64,000 bases of DNA from Streptococcus suis (GCF_024509525.1 NZ_JAMWEM010000009.1:1-64000), one strand, 5' to 3'. Positions 45,676-56,832 are shown, counted from the stretch's first letter. Numbers and translations are program-made. Notes: generated by a model not told the origin, from the letters alone.

Positions 45676-46986
45676 TTAGGATTTTCTTCTTACTTGACCG
45701 ATGAAAAAGCCATCAGTCCCATAGAGTTCAGGGGTAATCAGGATACAACCCTCTTGAACAATGTCTGAGCAAGGATGTGTCAAAGCTACTTGTTCAAAGT
45801 CAGGGTGTGTTTCCAGAAAAGCCTGAATCACTTCTTGGTTTTCCTTACCTATAATAGTACAGGTGCTATAGGTTATTATACCACCTTTTTTCAGACTTTG
45901 GCAAACACTATCCAGTATTTGCAACTGAATAGCCTGCAAGGATGCAAAGTCCTGATTGTCTTTGTTATAGCGGATATCTGGTTTTCTCCGAATCAAACCG
46001 ATACCTGAACAAGGAGCATCGACCAAAATCTTGTCAAATCGGTCTGGACCAAAGGCTTCTGCTACCTGTGTCGCATCCAGTTTTCGTGTCCGAACACGGT
46101 CCGCAACGCCTAGTCGTTGGGCATTTTCTTCAATTAGAGTCAACTTGTGGTCGTAGAGATCCAAGGCTGTTACCTGACCGCTGGTCAGATAAGAGGCCAT
46201 GTGACAAGTTTTTCCACCAGGTGCCGCACAGGCATCCAAGACCTGCTCCTCTCCCTGCAAATCCAGTGTCGGAGCTACTAACTGACTGGACTCGTCCTGA
46301 ACGGTCAGCAAGCCTTGTTTGAAATAATCCGTCCCTGCAAAATGCCCCTGCTCTTTGACTAAGCCAACAGGAGATAGGCGGGACCGCTCTGCTCCTAAGT
46401 TAGCTTGAATTTCTTCCAATCGACTGGCATCTGTCACACGCACACTGGCCTTATTGCGAATGAGCAAACTAGCAAAAATCTTCTCCGCCCGCTCCTCGCC
46501 ATATTCCTCGATGAGCTTGGTCACCAGCCAGACTGGCAGGGAATACTGGACAGAATAACGCTTGTTTTTCCGCTTGATACTTGCTGGATCAGGTAAATCA
46601 GTAGCTAGGATTTTTCGCAAGATTGCATTGACAAACTTATCCGTCCCTTTTCCTCTTTTGGCCAACTGGACTGCCTCGTTGACAACCGCATGATTGGGAA
46701 TTTTATCCAAGTAAAGTAGCTGGTAGAGGCTGAGCAGGAGCAAGTAGTATACCCAGCTGTCCAGCTTATCCCTGTCTTCAATGACATGGGCCAAATACCA
46801 TTCCAGCGTAATCTTTCGCGACAAGGTCCCATAGACCAACTCCGTCACCAAGCCCTTATCCTTATCGGACAAGTCGGATTGGGACAGGGCCTGATTGAGA
46901 GCGATGTTGGAGTAGGCTCCCTTATCAAACACCTCAAGCAAGGTGGTTAGGGCCAGTCCGCGAGCTGTTTCTTTCTTACTCACCAA
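45676..46986 (-). CDS. rsmB: 16S rRNA (cytosine(967)-C(5))-methyltransferase
   Basis: 436 aa. An N-terminal NusB-like domain (1-130) is joined to a Fmu/Sun methyltransferase domain with motif [16 protein letters not shown], the motif IV cysteine in [15 protein letters not shown], and motif VI STCTI with the catalytic cysteine. Modifies C967 of 16S rRNA. It overlaps fmt by 11 bp. Confidence 0.94.
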   Translation of the reverse strand: MVSKKETARGLALTTLLEVFDKGAYSNIALNQALSQSDLSDKDKGLVTELVYGTLSRKITLEWYLAHVIEDRDKLDSWVYYLLLLSLYQLLYLDKIPNHAVVNEAVQLAKRGKGTDKFVNAILRKILATDLPDPASIKRKNKRYSVQYSLPVWLVTKLIEEYGEERAEKIFASLLIRNKASVRVTDASRLEEIQANLGAERSRLSPVGLVKEQGHFAGTDYFKQGLLTVQDESSQLVAPTLDLQGEEQVLDACAAPGGKTCHMASYLTSGQVTALDLYDHKLTLIEENAQRLGVADRVRTRKLDATQVAEAFGPDRFDKILVDAPCSGIGLIRRKPDIRYNKDNQDFASLQAIQLQILDSVCQSLKKGGIITYSTCTIIGKENQEVIQAFLETHPDFEQVALTHPCSDIVQEGCILITPELYGTDGFFIGQVRRKS

Positions 46987-47911
46987 ATTGATCTCCTACT
47001 GCTAGGTCACGCCCCGCTCCATTGAGAAAATCTGCAATGGTCATTTTGGGCTTGCCTGCTGGCTGGACAGTTTTCAGAGAAAGGGCTCCCTGACCTGTCG
47101 CAATGACCAATTCTTTCTTGCTTCGAGCAATAACCCGACCAACTGGTCCTTCACCTTCTATTTCTACAGCTTCTTGAATCTTGAAACGCTCACCCTTCCA
47201 GTAGGTGTGGGCAACTGGCCATGGGTACATCCCTCGGATTTGGTTGAAGAGTTGACGTGCTGATTTATTCCAGTCCAATTTTTCTTCTTCTGAGCTGATA
47301 TTAGGCGAAAAGGTAACTTGGCCAGGATCCTGAGCAACTGGCTTTAAATCACCGGCAAGATAGGCTGGCAAGCTGGAAAGCAGTAAATCACGACCCACTA
47401 CGGCTAATTTTTCAAACAAGGTACCAACATTATCGCTTTCTTCAATGGCAATGCTATCACTGGAAATCATATCACCAGCATCCATTTCCTTGACCATTTC
47501 CATAATGGTGACACCTGCTCGCTCATCCCCATTGATGAGGGCATAGTGAATCGGAGCTCCACCGCGATACTTGGGTAGAAGAGATGCGTGAACATTGACT
47601 GCAAAATCAACAGAGTTGAGCAGTTTTGTTGGTAAAAATTGCCCGAAGGCAGCTGTTACAATCCCATCTGCTCCCAAGGTCATCAGCTCTGCCATTTCCT
47701 CCGAACCAGATAACTTCTCTGGTTGATAGACTGGCAAATGGTATTCCAAGGCAACTTCTTTCACAGGTGTCATTTGGATAACTTTTTTTCGTCCAACAGC
47801 TCGGTCTGGCTGGGTCACCACTGCCACTACTTCATAGCAAGTATCTGCTAAAATCCCCTTCAATACCGTCGCCGCAAAATCCGGCGTTCCCATAAAAATA
47901 ATTTTGGTCAT
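46976..47911 (-). CDS. fmt: Methionyl-tRNA formyltransferase
   Basis: 311 aa. Formylates initiator tRNA. N-terminal formyltransferase fold with [11 protein letters not shown], the catalytic [16 protein letters not shown] and the Asp in MDAGDMI. The C-terminal OB-like domain starts near residue 205. First gene of the fmt-rsmB-stp-stkP operon. An AGGAG motif precedes the ATG. Confidence 0.96.
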   Translation of the reverse strand: MTKIIFMGTPDFAATVLKGILADTCYEVVAVVTQPDRAVGRKKVIQMTPVKEVALEYHLPVYQPEKLSGSEEMAELMTLGADGIVTAAFGQFLPTKLLNSVDFAVNVHASLLPKYRGGAPIHYALINGDERAGVTIMEMVKEMDAGDMISSDSIAIEESDNVGTLFEKLAVVGRDLLLSSLPAYLAGDLKPVAQDPGQVTFSPNISSEEEKLDWNKSARQLFNQIRGMYPWPVAHTYWKGERFKIQEAVEIEGEGPVGRVIARSKKELVIATGQGALSLKTVQPAGKPKMTIADFLNGAGRDLAVGDQFGE

Positions 47912-47940
47912 TTTCCTGTTTCTCCTCTTACTATCCCTAT

Positions 47941-47949
47941 ATTATACCA
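47941..47949 (-). promoter_or_regulatory. fmt operon promoter, extended -10
   Basis: TGGTATAAT on the minus strand 30 bp before the fmt ATG. Confidence 0.62.
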
Positions 47950-47999
47950 TTTATACTTACTTTTTCCTTAATTCGTGCCCATTTCTAGTCTTTTGAAGT

Positions 48000-48026
48000 A
48001 AAAAATAAAGCCGATTGCTCGACTTT
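48000..48026 (-). terminator. priA terminator starting inside the stop codon
   Basis: AAAGTCG-AGCAAT-CGGCTTT followed by ATTTTTT on the minus strand; the first A bases are those of the priA TAA. Confidence 0.82.
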
Positions 48027-50406
48027 ACATCATATTCTGCGGTTCATTGTCAATAATCAACCGCAAGTCCTTCATCTCTTTGTCCTGGGTCCAGTCCAGG
48101 ATATGATTGAGAACGGCTTCCAGATTTTCTTCCTTGCGGTATTTAAGGATAATCTGATAATGATAAAGATTGTGGGTGCGGGCAATGGGTTTGGGAGTTG
48201 GCCCCAAGATACGAATGCTATCGCTGAGATTTTCCCGTAAGAAGCTGACCACCTCAAAAGCCTTTTGCACCACAAAATCTTCCAACTTGTGTGACAGGGT
48301 TAATCCAACTGTGAAATAGTAGGGAGGATAGCCCAGATTGCGACGAATATTCATCTCATATTGGTAGAAGCCTTCGTAATCCTGATTCTTGGCAAAAGCA
48401 ATAGCGTAATGGTTGGGGTTGTAGGTCTGAATCAGGACCTCCCCTTCCTTATCAGCTCGACCGGCCCGACCAGCTACCTGAGTTAGCAACTGGAAGGTCC
48501 GCTCAGAAGACCGAAAATCAGGCAGATTCAGAGCCGTATCCGCATTGAGCACGCCGACCAGGGTTACGTTTGGAAAATCTAGTCCCTTGGCAATCATCTG
48601 GGTCCCTAACAAAATATCGGCCTCACCCCGCCCAAAGCGGTCCAGCAAGTCCTCGTGGGCACCCTTTTTTCGTGTGGTATCCACATCCATTCGCAGAATC
48701 CGTGCCTCTGGTAGTAGCTCCTGCAATTCGTCGTAAGCCTTCTGGGTCCCCGTACCGTAGTAGCGAATGGACCGCGACTGGCAGTTGGGACAGGTCTGGG
48801 GAATGGCCTTCTGAAAACCACAATAGTGGCAGTTCATGGACCGACTGTCCATATGCAAGGTCAGGGAAATATCGCAGTTGGGACACTGGTCAACCGTCCC
48901 ACAATCCCGACACATGACAAAGGAGGAATAGCCCCTGCGGTTGAGCATGAGAACCACCTGCTCCTTTTTCTCTAATTTCTCGCGGATTTTATCCAAGAGG
49001 ATCGGGGTGAAATTGCCAGCTTCCTGCTGACCGATATAATCTCGAAAATCCACTACTTGTACCTCTGGAATTTTGGCCAGCGGATTGGCCCGTTGATTGA
49101 GCCGTAAAAGACCATACAAGCCACGACTGGCACGAGCCCTGGTTTCCAAACTGGGCGTTGCAGAGCCTAGGACCAAGACTGCCTGGTTGTAGTCTGCTCG
49201 CAACTTGGCCACTTCACGTGCATGGTAACGGGGATTACTGTCTTGCTTATAGGTAGCCTCGTGCTCCTCATCGATGATAATGGCACCCAGATTTTTCAAG
49301 GGAGCAAAAACTGCCGATCGGGCACCAACCACGACCTGAGCCTGTCCCTGCTCAATCTTCCGCCACTCATCATACTTCTCTCCGTCCGACAGGCCCGAGT
49401 GCAAAATAGCCACCTGCTGACCAAATCGAGCGATAAAGCGATTGGTCACCTGCGGCGTCAGAGAAATCTCAGGCACTAGCATAATGGCCGTCTTCCCCTG
49501 AGTCAAGACCCGCTCAATCACCTGCAGATAGACCTCTGTCTTACCAGATCCCGTCACGCCTTGTAGCAGATAGGTCTGGCTCTCCTGACCAATGGTCGAT
49601 ACAATTTGCTCCACTGCAATGGCCTGCTCAGGATTAAGCGTCAAAGCCCGACTGCTCTCCACCTTGTCAAAATAGCCCTGACTACGGCTGACCTCCTCCT
49701 CCCAGACCTCAATCAGCCCCTGCTCCTCAAAAAAGTCGAGGATATCTTTGGAATAGTCCTTTCGCAGACTTGCTAGAGTCGCAGGCTCCGCCTGCTGTAA
49801 GAGCAGAGCTTTGAGCTCTTGGCGTTTCTTGGCACGATTGCTGATGTCAAAGTCTGCTAGCTTGTCCTGACAGACCCGGTACCATTTTTCCCGTTTAATG
49901 TGCTTTTTATCCGTGGCCACATAGTCCACCTCAATCTTACCTGCCTGAGCTAATCGCATGACACGGGCCTGATGCTCGACATCCAAATCCGAAAATCGAA
50001 TCTCCTCACGCCCCTCAAACAAGCTTTCCTGCTCTGCTATTTCCACAGAATCCTTCGGACGCAAAACCTTGTCGTAGCTGGAGTTGAGGAGGTTGGGTAA
50101 CATGGCTTTGAGGAGGCTAATCTTGTAAGAAAAAACCGTCTGCCGTAGCTGATCGGCCAGCCAGAGTTGCTCGGTAGTCAAAACAGGACGAAAATCCAAG
50201 ACTTCCGCAATGTCCTTGGTGTCTTCCGTCGCTAGCTCATCCGAGAGACCGACAATAATCCCTTGAATCAGACGATTGCCCTTACCAAAAGGGACGTGGA
50301 CCCGCACACCAACCTGCACCATGCCTTCCCACTGGTGCGGTACGCGATAGGAATAAGGCTTGTCCGTCTGCATGAGGGGAACATCGACAATGATTGCTGC
50401 TAACAT
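48025..50406 (-). CDS. priA: Primosomal protein N' (replication restart helicase)
   Basis: 793 aa from the ATG at 50406 preceded by AAAGGAGGACTT, a near-perfect ribosome binding site; a longer frame upstream is rejected. The N-terminal DNA-binding domain covers about 1-270. The helicase core has GVTGSGKTEVYL, IIDEEHEATYK, GSATPSLE and the zinc-binding cysteines CRDCG, CPNCD, CHYCG and CPNCQ. It reloads the replisome at collapsed forks. Last gene of gmk-rpoZ-priA. Confidence 0.96.
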   Translation of the reverse strand: MLAAIIVDVPLMQTDKPYSYRVPHQWEGMVQVGVRVHVPFGKGNRLIQGIIVGLSDELATEDTKDIAEVLDFRPVLTTEQLWLADQLRQTVFSYKISLLKAMLPNLLNSSYDKVLRPKDSVEIAEQESLFEGREEIRFSDLDVEHQARVMRLAQAGKIEVDYVATDKKHIKREKWYRVCQDKLADFDISNRAKKRQELKALLLQQAEPATLASLRKDYSKDILDFFEEQGLIEVWEEEVSRSQGYFDKVESSRALTLNPEQAIAVEQIVSTIGQESQTYLLQGVTGSGKTEVYLQVIERVLTQGKTAIMLVPEISLTPQVTNRFIARFGQQVAILHSGLSDGEKYDEWRKIEQGQAQVVVGARSAVFAPLKNLGAIIIDEEHEATYKQDSNPRYHAREVAKLRADYNQAVLVLGSATPSLETRARASRGLYGLLRLNQRANPLAKIPEVQVVDFRDYIGQQEAGNFTPILLDKIREKLEKKEQVVLMLNRRGYSSFVMCRDCGTVDQCPNCDISLTLHMDSRSMNCHYCGFQKAIPQTCPNCQSRSIRYYGTGTQKAYDELQELLPEARILRMDVDTTRKKGAHEDLLDRFGRGEADILLGTQMIAKGLDFPNVTLVGVLNADTALNLPDFRSSERTFQLLTQVAGRAGRADKEGEVLIQTYNPNHYAIAFAKNQDYEGFYQYEMNIRRNLGYPPYYFTVGLTLSHKLEDFVVQKAFEVVSFLRENLSDSIRILGPTPKPIARTHNLYHYQIILKYRKEENLEAVLNHILDWTQDKEMKDLRLIIDNEPQNMM
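50031..50041 (-). repeat. AATAGCAGAGC motif, copy in priA
   Basis: Exact 11-mer, minus strand; within Glu-Ile-Ala-Glu-Gln. Confidence 0.85.
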
Positions 50407-50471
50407 AAGTCCTCCTTTCTCTTTCATAGCCAAAAGAAACCCAGCTGCTTCCAACTGAGTTCTTCGATGTC

Positions 50472-50786
50472 TTAAATCTTTTCGCCTTCTTCTTTTTCTT
50501 TGGCGATCTGTTCTTTAATCTTGCGTTCTTCTTCTTCCTGACGGCGACGTTCTTCTTCCTGACGGCGACGAACAGCCTCGCGCTTAGCTTCTGGATCTGG
50601 GTGAATCACCACATTACCAGACTCAATCTCTTCCAAGGCACGCAGGGTTGACTTAACAGAAGTGAAATTCTGAGTTGGGTTTGCACCAGCTTCCAACTCA
50701 TGTGCACGCTTGGCTTCCAAGATAACCAATGAATACTTTGATGGAACCTTGTCCAACAAGGTGTCAATAGACGGTTTTAACATCAT
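50472..50786 (-). CDS. rpoZ: RNA polymerase omega subunit
   Basis: 104 aa. The N-terminal 65 residues are the conserved omega fold ([27 protein letters not shown]). The tail is extremely charged and contains the repeat RRQEEER twice, encoded by a perfect 21-bp tandem duplication (50529-50570). It aids polymerase assembly. Placed between gmk and priA, the usual Firmicute order. Confidence 0.94.
   Translation of the reverse strand: MMLKPSIDTLLDKVPSKYSLVILEAKRAHELEAGANPTQNFTSVKSTLRALEEIESGNVVIHPDPEAKREAVRRRQEEERRRQEEEERKIKEQIAKEKEEGEKI
50529..50570. repeat. 21-bp perfect tandem duplication in rpoZ
   Basis: Two adjacent identical 21-bp units (50529-50549 and 50550-50570), in frame, adding seven charged residues to the omega tail. 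Confidence 0.9.
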
Positions 50787-50809
50787 AATTCTTTACTCTT
50801 TTCTATTTT

Positions 50810-51454
<645 letters not shown>

Positions 51455-51461
51455 TCATTCT

Positions 51462-51499
51462 AGTGTAACAAAAATCAAAGCAGATTTCAACTGCTTTGA
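51462..51499 (-). promoter_or_regulatory. gmk promoter embedded in a terminator-like hairpin
   Basis: TTGAAA (51490-51485) and TACACT (51467-51462) are spaced 17 bp. The -35 box is the loop of a perfect 9-bp stem (TCAAAGCAG with CTGCTTTGA, 51475-51499), and the TTTTTG after the stem makes it also a terminator for read-through from rny. Confidence 0.75.
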
Positions 51500-51552
51500 G
51501 CAGGAAAATCGTATCACTTTTCGTTCTTTTTAGAGGGACTGCGCAACAAACA

Positions 51553-51582
51553 CAAAAAGAAAAACAAGCCGAAGCTTGCTTT
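51553..51582 (-). terminator. rny terminator with UUCG tetraloop
   Basis: CAAGC-TTCG-GCTTG followed by TTTTTCTTTTT, directly after the rny TAG. C(UUCG)G is an unusually stable tetraloop. Confidence 0.85.
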
Positions 51583-53196
51583 CTATTTGGCAACGTCTGT
51601 CGCACGTGTTTCACGAATGACTGTGATTTTGATATTTCCTGGGTAATCCAAATTATTTTCAATCTTCTCACGAATATCATGGGCCAAGATGGTAATCTTA
51701 TCATCATTGACAATCTTTGGATGCACAATGATACGGACCTCACGGCCAGCTTGAATGGCATAGGCTTGCTTGATGCCGTCAAAGCTGTGCGCAATCTCTT
51801 CTAGGTCTTGCAGACGCTTGATATAGGCCTCCATAGACTCCCGGCGAGATCCCGGACGGGCTGCACTGAGGGCATCCGCTGCCGCAACTACCACCGCAAT
51901 GGTTGAAGTTGGCTCCACATCACCGTGATGACTGGCAATAGCATTGACAACAATTGGATTTTCCTTGTACTTCTTAGCCAGTTCTGTCCCAATCTCCACG
52001 TGACTGCCATCAACTTCACGGTCAATAGCCTTTCCGATATCATGTAGGAAACCTGCACGACGGGCTAGATTCACATTTTCTCCCAATTCAGCCGCCAAGA
52101 CACCTGCCAGCTTGGCCACTTCAATTGAGTGGCGAAGAACATTTTGTCCATAGGATGTACGGAAATGCAAGCGTCCCATGATTTTAATCAAGTCTGGGTG
52201 CAAGTTTGGTGCCCCAATTTCATAGGCTGCTGCCTCACCGTATTCACGGATACGGTTGTCCATTTCCACACGATGTTTTTCAACCAACTCTTCGATACGG
52301 GCTGGGTGAATCCGACCATCTTGGAGCAGAGCCTCCATAGTCATACGAGCAATTTCTCGTCGAATTGGATCAAATCCTGAAAGAACAACCACTTCTGGTG
52401 TGTCATCGATGATGACATCAATTCCTGTCAAACTTTCAAAGGTGCGGATGTTCCGCCCCTCACGACCGATAATTCGTCCTTTCATGGCATCATCCGGCAA
52501 GTGCACAGAAGTAATCGTCTGCTCTGCTACATACTCACCAGAAATACGTTGCATGGCCTGAGCTAGAAGATCTTTCGCAGTTTTATCTGCTCGCTCCTTT
52601 ACCTCTCGCTCGGCATCTTTTATGCGAGTAGCAATCTCGTGAGATAGTTTATCACGTGTATCTGTTAAAATAATTTCACGCGCCTCTTCTTGACTGAGAG
52701 AAGCAACTTTTTCTAGCTCTTGTGCTTTTCTCTCTTCTAGCTTTGCAACTTCCTGCTCACGCTCATCAATGTGTTTAGATTTATCTGTCAGGCTTTGCTC
52801 TTTTTTCTCCAAAGCCTTCTCTTTATTCGTTAAATTATCGTCTTTGCGGTCCAAACTACTAGCACGCTCTGTCAAACGTACCTCTGTTTGTTTTAGTTCC
52901 TGTCGTTCTGACTTGAACTCCTCCGCCACTTCCTCCCGATATTTACGCGCCTCTTCTTTGGCTTCCAAGAGCAATTCTTTTTTCAGGGATTGACGGTCAC
53001 GTTCAGCTGTCTTAATAATCGCTTCTGCGTCATTTTCTGCCTTCCCTCGAATATTACTTGCTTCTTGTTCAGCATTCAAAAGTGTTAACTCTGCCGACTC
53101 TTTGGCAGATTTCATTTTCAAAGAAATGGCTAGGTAACCAATTGCTAAACCAATGAGAGCAGAAATCAGGGCTACATGTATTGGTTGTAGTTCCAT
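51583..53196 (-). CDS. rny: Ribonuclease Y
   Basis: 537 aa. One N-terminal membrane helix (residues about 6-25), a long coiled coil (about 30-200, rich in Glu/Lys), a KH domain (about 210-280, [15 protein letters not shown]) and an HD domain ([23 protein letters not shown]). It starts mRNA decay and matures regulatory RNAs. Monocistronic, with its own terminator. Confidence 0.95.
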   Translation of the reverse strand: MELQPIHVALISALIGLAIGYLAISLKMKSAKESAELTLLNAEQEASNIRGKAENDAEAIIKTAERDRQSLKKELLLEAKEEARKYREEVAEEFKSERQELKQTEVRLTERASSLDRKDDNLTNKEKALEKKEQSLTDKSKHIDEREQEVAKLEERKAQELEKVASLSQEEAREIILTDTRDKLSHEIATRIKDAEREVKERADKTAKDLLAQAMQRISGEYVAEQTITSVHLPDDAMKGRIIGREGRNIRTFESLTGIDVIIDDTPEVVVLSGFDPIRREIARMTMEALLQDGRIHPARIEELVEKHRVEMDNRIREYGEAAAYEIGAPNLHPDLIKIMGRLHFRTSYGQNVLRHSIEVAKLAGVLAAELGENVNLARRAGFLHDIGKAIDREVDGSHVEIGTELAKKYKENPIVVNAIASHHGDVEPTSTIAVVVAAADALSAARPGSRRESMEAYIKRLQDLEEIAHSFDGIKQAYAIQAGREVRIIVHPKIVNDDKITILAHDIREKIENNLDYPGNIKITVIRETRATDVAK

Positions 53197-53288
53197 ATTC
53201 TACCTCTGTTATATTATTTTTAGATTCAAAAAATCCTCTTCTATTCTATCATAATTGAAACGATTTCACAATCTAAAAACTGAAAACA

Positions 53289-53297
53289 TGGTATAAT
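53289..53297 (+). promoter_or_regulatory. luxS promoter, extended -10
   Basis: TGGTATAAT, 28 bp before the luxS ATG; no clear -35 box. Confidence 0.65.
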
Positions 53298-53324
53298 ATT
53301 CTTCAAAGAAAAAAGGAGTAACAT

Positions 53325-53807
53325 ATGCCTAAAGAAGTAATTGTTGAAAGTTTTGAACTTGATCACACCATCGTCAAAGCACCCTACATCCGTCTGATTT
53401 CAGAAGAGGTTGGTCCCAAGGGGGATATCATTACAAACTTTGACATCCGCCTCATCCAGCCAAATGAAAACGCTATGGATACCGCAGGTTTGCACACCAT
53501 TGAACACCTACTAGCCAAATTGATTCGCCAACGAATTGATGGCCTGATCGACTGCTCACCTTTTGGTTGCCGCACCGGTTTCCACATGATGATGTGGGGC
53601 AAGCAAGACCCAACTGAGATTGCCAAGGTCCTCAAGTCTTGTCTGGAAGAGATTGCTAACGGCATTAGCTGGGAAGATGTTCCTGGTACAACGATTGAGT
53701 CTTGCGGAAACTACAAGGACCACAGCCTCCATTCTGCGAAAGAATGGGCAAAATTGATTTTGGAGCAAGGTATTTCAGACAATGCCTTTGAGCGTAACCC
53801 TGTTTAA
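53325..53807 (+). CDS. luxS: S-ribosylhomocysteine lyase (autoinducer-2 synthesis)
   Basis: 160 aa. Cleaves S-ribosylhomocysteine into homocysteine and the AI-2 precursor. Metal ligands His57 and His61 in [11 protein letters not shown] and the late Cys in [13 protein letters not shown] are intact, and the RTGFHM strand is present. AAAGGAG before the ATG. It is convergent with mapZ and single-gene. Confidence 0.97.
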   Translation: MPKEVIVESFELDHTIVKAPYIRLISEEVGPKGDIITNFDIRLIQPNENAMDTAGLHTIEHLLAKLIRQRIDGLIDCSPFGCRTGFHMMMWGKQDPTEIAKVLKSCLEEIANGISWEDVPGTTIESCGNYKDHSLHSAKEWAKLILEQGISDNAFERNPV

Positions 53808-53810
53808 ACG

Positions 53811-53834
53811 AAAAAAGCGGTCACCCGCTTTTTT
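53811..53834. terminator. Bidirectional terminator between luxS and mapZ
   Basis: AAAAAAGCGG-TCAC-CCGCTTTTTT, perfect 10-bp stem, T-rich both ways. Confidence 0.93.
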
Positions 53835-53840
53835 TCTTGT

Positions 53841-55238
53841 CTAATAATCCAGCGCGTCCGAATGACCTGCTCCATTTCCGACAAAGTAACCTGTCTTACA
53901 GTTGATAGAGAAGAGATAGGTCCCGTCTGGTTTGAAGAGGTTGTAGTAACCATTTCCATTGATAATGTTGACTTTTTCAAGGATATAGTTGTTTCCTGTT
54001 ACATAGCCACGTTGTTGCGAAATGGCAATGATTTTTTCGAGAACACCTTCTCCGAAAATCCAAGCCGGATTATTGACATCGTCAATCTTACTTTGGTCAT
54101 AAGGAACACGGCTGAGGTTGCGTTGCAAAGTTACTCCTGCTGGGACCGCAATGCCATAGAGGGGATTATCGCCTGCGACAACACTACTTGCTCCACCTGT
54201 TACAGCTGTCGTAGTCCCACTTGTACGAGGTGCTGCCGTTGCTGTTCCACCGCTTGTATCTGCAGCTACTTGAGCCGTTGCAGTTGTCTGTTGTGATTGC
54301 CCAAACGTAACAGCAGAAGCCAGCAAACTATCCACACCACTTAATCCTGTTGTGGTCGCAGTGAGATTTGCATCTGATTTAACCGTTGCAGTCGTATCCA
54401 ACTTACCATCCACAATCAATTCTTTGTCAAACTGAGAATTGAGAGTTTGAATCGCTTTAATAGCTTTTTCCAGGGCATCATATTTAGCCTTGGCTGTCTT
54501 GTAAGCCTCACTATTCGAATCCATCTTGTCCAAAATAGCCTTCAACTCGGACAATTTGTCAAATTGACTATTTTTCAACTTGGTCTGTTCAGCATCCACA
54601 AAGAAAGTAGCATATAGTGTATTAAAAGCTGTCAGATTCGCATCTTCTGCGCTTGAACTGCTGGCGCTAGTTGTTTGACTGGTACTTGTACTGCTATCTG
54701 TACCAGATTGGTTCTTATTGGTTCCAGTCATCAACATAAAGATACCACTCAACACAGCAACAAACAGAATGGCTAACCCAACCCAAACGAGTTCTTTTTT
54801 CTTTCGAGGATTTTTTTCTTCTATATCCTCTTCATCAGGTGTGTTGAAAAGAGTTGCATCTACTGCTGTTCCGACTTCTTCTTTAACTTCTTCGATTTCT
54901 TCTACCGCTGGAAACTGTTCTATTTCCTCTTCCTCTATAGCTGGAAACTGTTCTACTTCCTCAGAGGTAACAAGTGGTTCCTGAACCTGTTCTGTATCCA
55001 ATTGGCCTAATTTCCCTAAACCGGTTAAATCTAAGGTTTGAATTTCTTGTTTTTTAGCTTCAATTTCTTGGCGATGTTGTTTAATGTAACGATCCAATAC
55101 CCCATCATCTGTGGTGATACCTGCTTGAATTTCCTTGTGTTTTTTCACCGCCTCACCGACAGTCATATCTTTAGCGACATCAAAATTTAATACTTTTTCT
55201 TCATTACCATTTAAGGGTTGTTTTCCTTTTTTAGCCAC
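53841..55238 (-). CDS. mapZ: Mid-cell-anchored protein Z
   Basis: 465 aa. A cytoplasmic N-terminal part (1-150) is acidic and carries the duplicated EQFPAIEEEE / EQFPAVEE segment. One membrane helix spans about 150-170. A Ser/Thr-rich linker and an extracellular part follow, ending in a domain with YLFSINCKTGYFVGNGAGH. MapZ marks the division site ahead of FtsZ and is phosphorylated by StkP in pneumococcus. Located next to the RlmL-like gene and rnpB, as in other streptococci. Confidence 0.9.
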   Translation of the reverse strand: MAKKGKQPLNGNEEKVLNFDVAKDMTVGEAVKKHKEIQAGITTDDGVLDRYIKQHRQEIEAKKQEIQTLDLTGLGKLGQLDTEQVQEPLVTSEEVEQFPAIEEEEIEQFPAVEEIEEVKEEVGTAVDATLFNTPDEEDIEEKNPRKKKELVWVGLAILFVAVLSGIFMLMTGTNKNQSGTDSSTSTSQTTSASSSSAEDANLTAFNTLYATFFVDAEQTKLKNSQFDKLSELKAILDKMDSNSEAYKTAKAKYDALEKAIKAIQTLNSQFDKELIVDGKLDTTATVKSDANLTATTTGLSGVDSLLASAVTFGQSQQTTATAQVAADTSGGTATAAPRTSGTTTAVTGGASSVVAGDNPLYGIAVPAGVTLQRNLSRVPYDQSKIDDVNNPAWIFGEGVLEKIIAISQQRGYVTGNNYILEKVNIINGNGYYNLFKPDGTYLFSINCKTGYFVGNGAGHSDALDY

Positions 55239-55249
55239 TGGTTCTTCTC

Positions 55250-56407
55250 CTATTCCTGTCTACTACGTTTGACACGTTGGCCAAAATATTGATACAAATC
55301 AACTTTTAAAGTCCCGTTATACAGTTTGCGTTTTTTGTCTGCCAAACTACCATAACGACTTTCAAATTGCTCATCGCTAGTCAGGATGAACTTAGACCAC
55401 GTGCTTAGGGGAGCAAAGACTCGTCCCATATCCCGGTAAAGTTGAGCGATTCCTTCATCATCTAGCAAACGTTCTCCATAAGGTGGATTGGAAATGATGA
55501 CACCGTTGATTTTATTGACATGTAAATCTTGCAAGCGCATTTGTTTAAAATGCACATCCCTGTCAACACCTGCCGCAAATGCATTTTTCTGCGCAATTTC
55601 TATCATGCGTGTGTCGATGTCTGACCCAGTAATATCTAACTCCAAATCGTTTTTGATAGCCGCTTGCGCCTCCTTACGGAATTGCTCCACTAATTCCTGA
55701 GCCACCCAATTCCATTCTTCAAAGGCAAAACTACGTTTTAATCCTGGCGCTATGTTCTTAGCTAACATAGCTGCCTCGATACAAAAGGTTCCTGAACCAC
55801 AGGTTGGATCAATTAGGGGTTTATCTGGGTACCAATTGGACAGCTGTAAAATGGCTGCTGCCATATTTTCCTTGATAGGAGCTCCGCCTTTTTCCACCCG
55901 ATAGCCACGTTTGAAGAGGCTGGATCCCGTCGTATCGATGTAAACAGTCGCCACATCCTTCAGAATGGACACCTCAATCTTGAACTCCGAACCTACTTCC
56001 TGTAAAGGCACCCCTTCAGGACGGGAAAAGTGCTTCTGGAGCTTTTTGACCACAGCTTTTTTGGAAATAGCCTGAACACTAGGCTCGTTGTGAAGTTTGG
56101 ACTTGACACACTTGGCTTTTGAAATGGGGAACTTACAACCAAGAGGAAGATAATTTTCCCAATCCAAACCAAAAACACCTTGGAAGAGCTCCTCAAAAGT
56201 CCTAGCCGGAAATTGTCCTACTACAATTTTGACACGATCAGCTGAGCGCAACCAGAGATTGGTCTCAATAATTGCTTCTACTCCGCCTTCAAAACGTACA
56301 CGACCATTCTCCACCTGACATTCATAACCGAGGCCACGAATTTCTCTACCAACAACAGCTTCTAGCCCTGCTGCAGCGGTAGCAACTAAAGTAAATGTTT
56401 TTTTCAT
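55250..56407 (-). CDS. THUMP-domain class I rRNA methyltransferase (RlmL/YpsC type)
   Basis: 385 aa. Residues 1-160 contain the ferredoxin-like and THUMP RNA-binding parts. The Rossmann domain has LIDPTCGSGTFCIEAAML (motif I) and the catalytic IISNPPYGERL (NPPY, N2-guanine type). Likely modifies G2445 of 23S rRNA as the N-terminal half of E. coli RlmL. The stop lies 12 bp before mapZ begins. Confidence 0.88.
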   Translation of the reverse strand: MKKTFTLVATAAAGLEAVVGREIRGLGYECQVENGRVRFEGGVEAIIETNLWLRSADRVKIVVGQFPARTFEELFQGVFGLDWENYLPLGCKFPISKAKCVKSKLHNEPSVQAISKKAVVKKLQKHFSRPEGVPLQEVGSEFKIEVSILKDVATVYIDTTGSSLFKRGYRVEKGGAPIKENMAAAILQLSNWYPDKPLIDPTCGSGTFCIEAAMLAKNIAPGLKRSFAFEEWNWVAQELVEQFRKEAQAAIKNDLELDITGSDIDTRMIEIAQKNAFAAGVDRDVHFKQMRLQDLHVNKINGVIISNPPYGERLLDDEGIAQLYRDMGRVFAPLSTWSKFILTSDEQFESRYGSLADKKRKLYNGTLKVDLYQYFGQRVKRSRQE

Positions 56408-56420
56408 TGATTCTCCGATA

Positions 56421-56442
56421 AGAAAAGCTAGCAGAGCTAGCT
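56421..56442 (-). terminator. rnpB terminator
   Basis: AGCTAGC-TCT-GCTAGCT followed by TTTTC on the minus strand. Confidence 0.82.
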
Positions 56443-56450
56443 ACCTATTT

Positions 56451-56832
56451 TATGCAATTTTCTATAAGCCATGTTTTGTTCCAGCGATACTAGGCACTAT
56501 CGCTTTCGATAATCATCTGTCTACCGTTTTCAAAAAACAGTCAGGACTTCTGTTCGTTTCCATCCGTCCCATGCCCCGACCAAAGTTTGGGTTGCTAGCT
56601 TGAGGGGTTTACCGCGTTCCATTTTTTACGTTTCCATAAAAACTTCGTCACTGTGGCACTTTCAAGCCTACTTTGGCATATCCGAAGACTTAGCCATTTT
56701 AGCTGCCGTAACGTCTGAGACGTCCCTAGGCTTATGCATTCGCCTAGCACAAACACTACCGGCATCACAGCCAGTGCTAGCATGGACTTTCCTCATGGTA
56801 ATGACTACCACGCGATTATCCAAAAATTGCAA
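56451..56832 (-). ncRNA. rnpB: RNase P RNA, type B
   Basis: Catalytic RNA that matures tRNA 5' ends. The hallmark GAGGAAAGTCCATGCTAGCAC lies near the 5' end (minus strand, about 56800). P1 is formed by TGCAATTTT (56831-56823) with AAAATTGCA (56461-56453). The 3' part has ACATGGCTTATAG. Length about 380 nt, right for the Firmicute B form. It begins about 12 nt after the gpsB stop, so no separate promoter fits in the gap. Confidence 0.96.
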
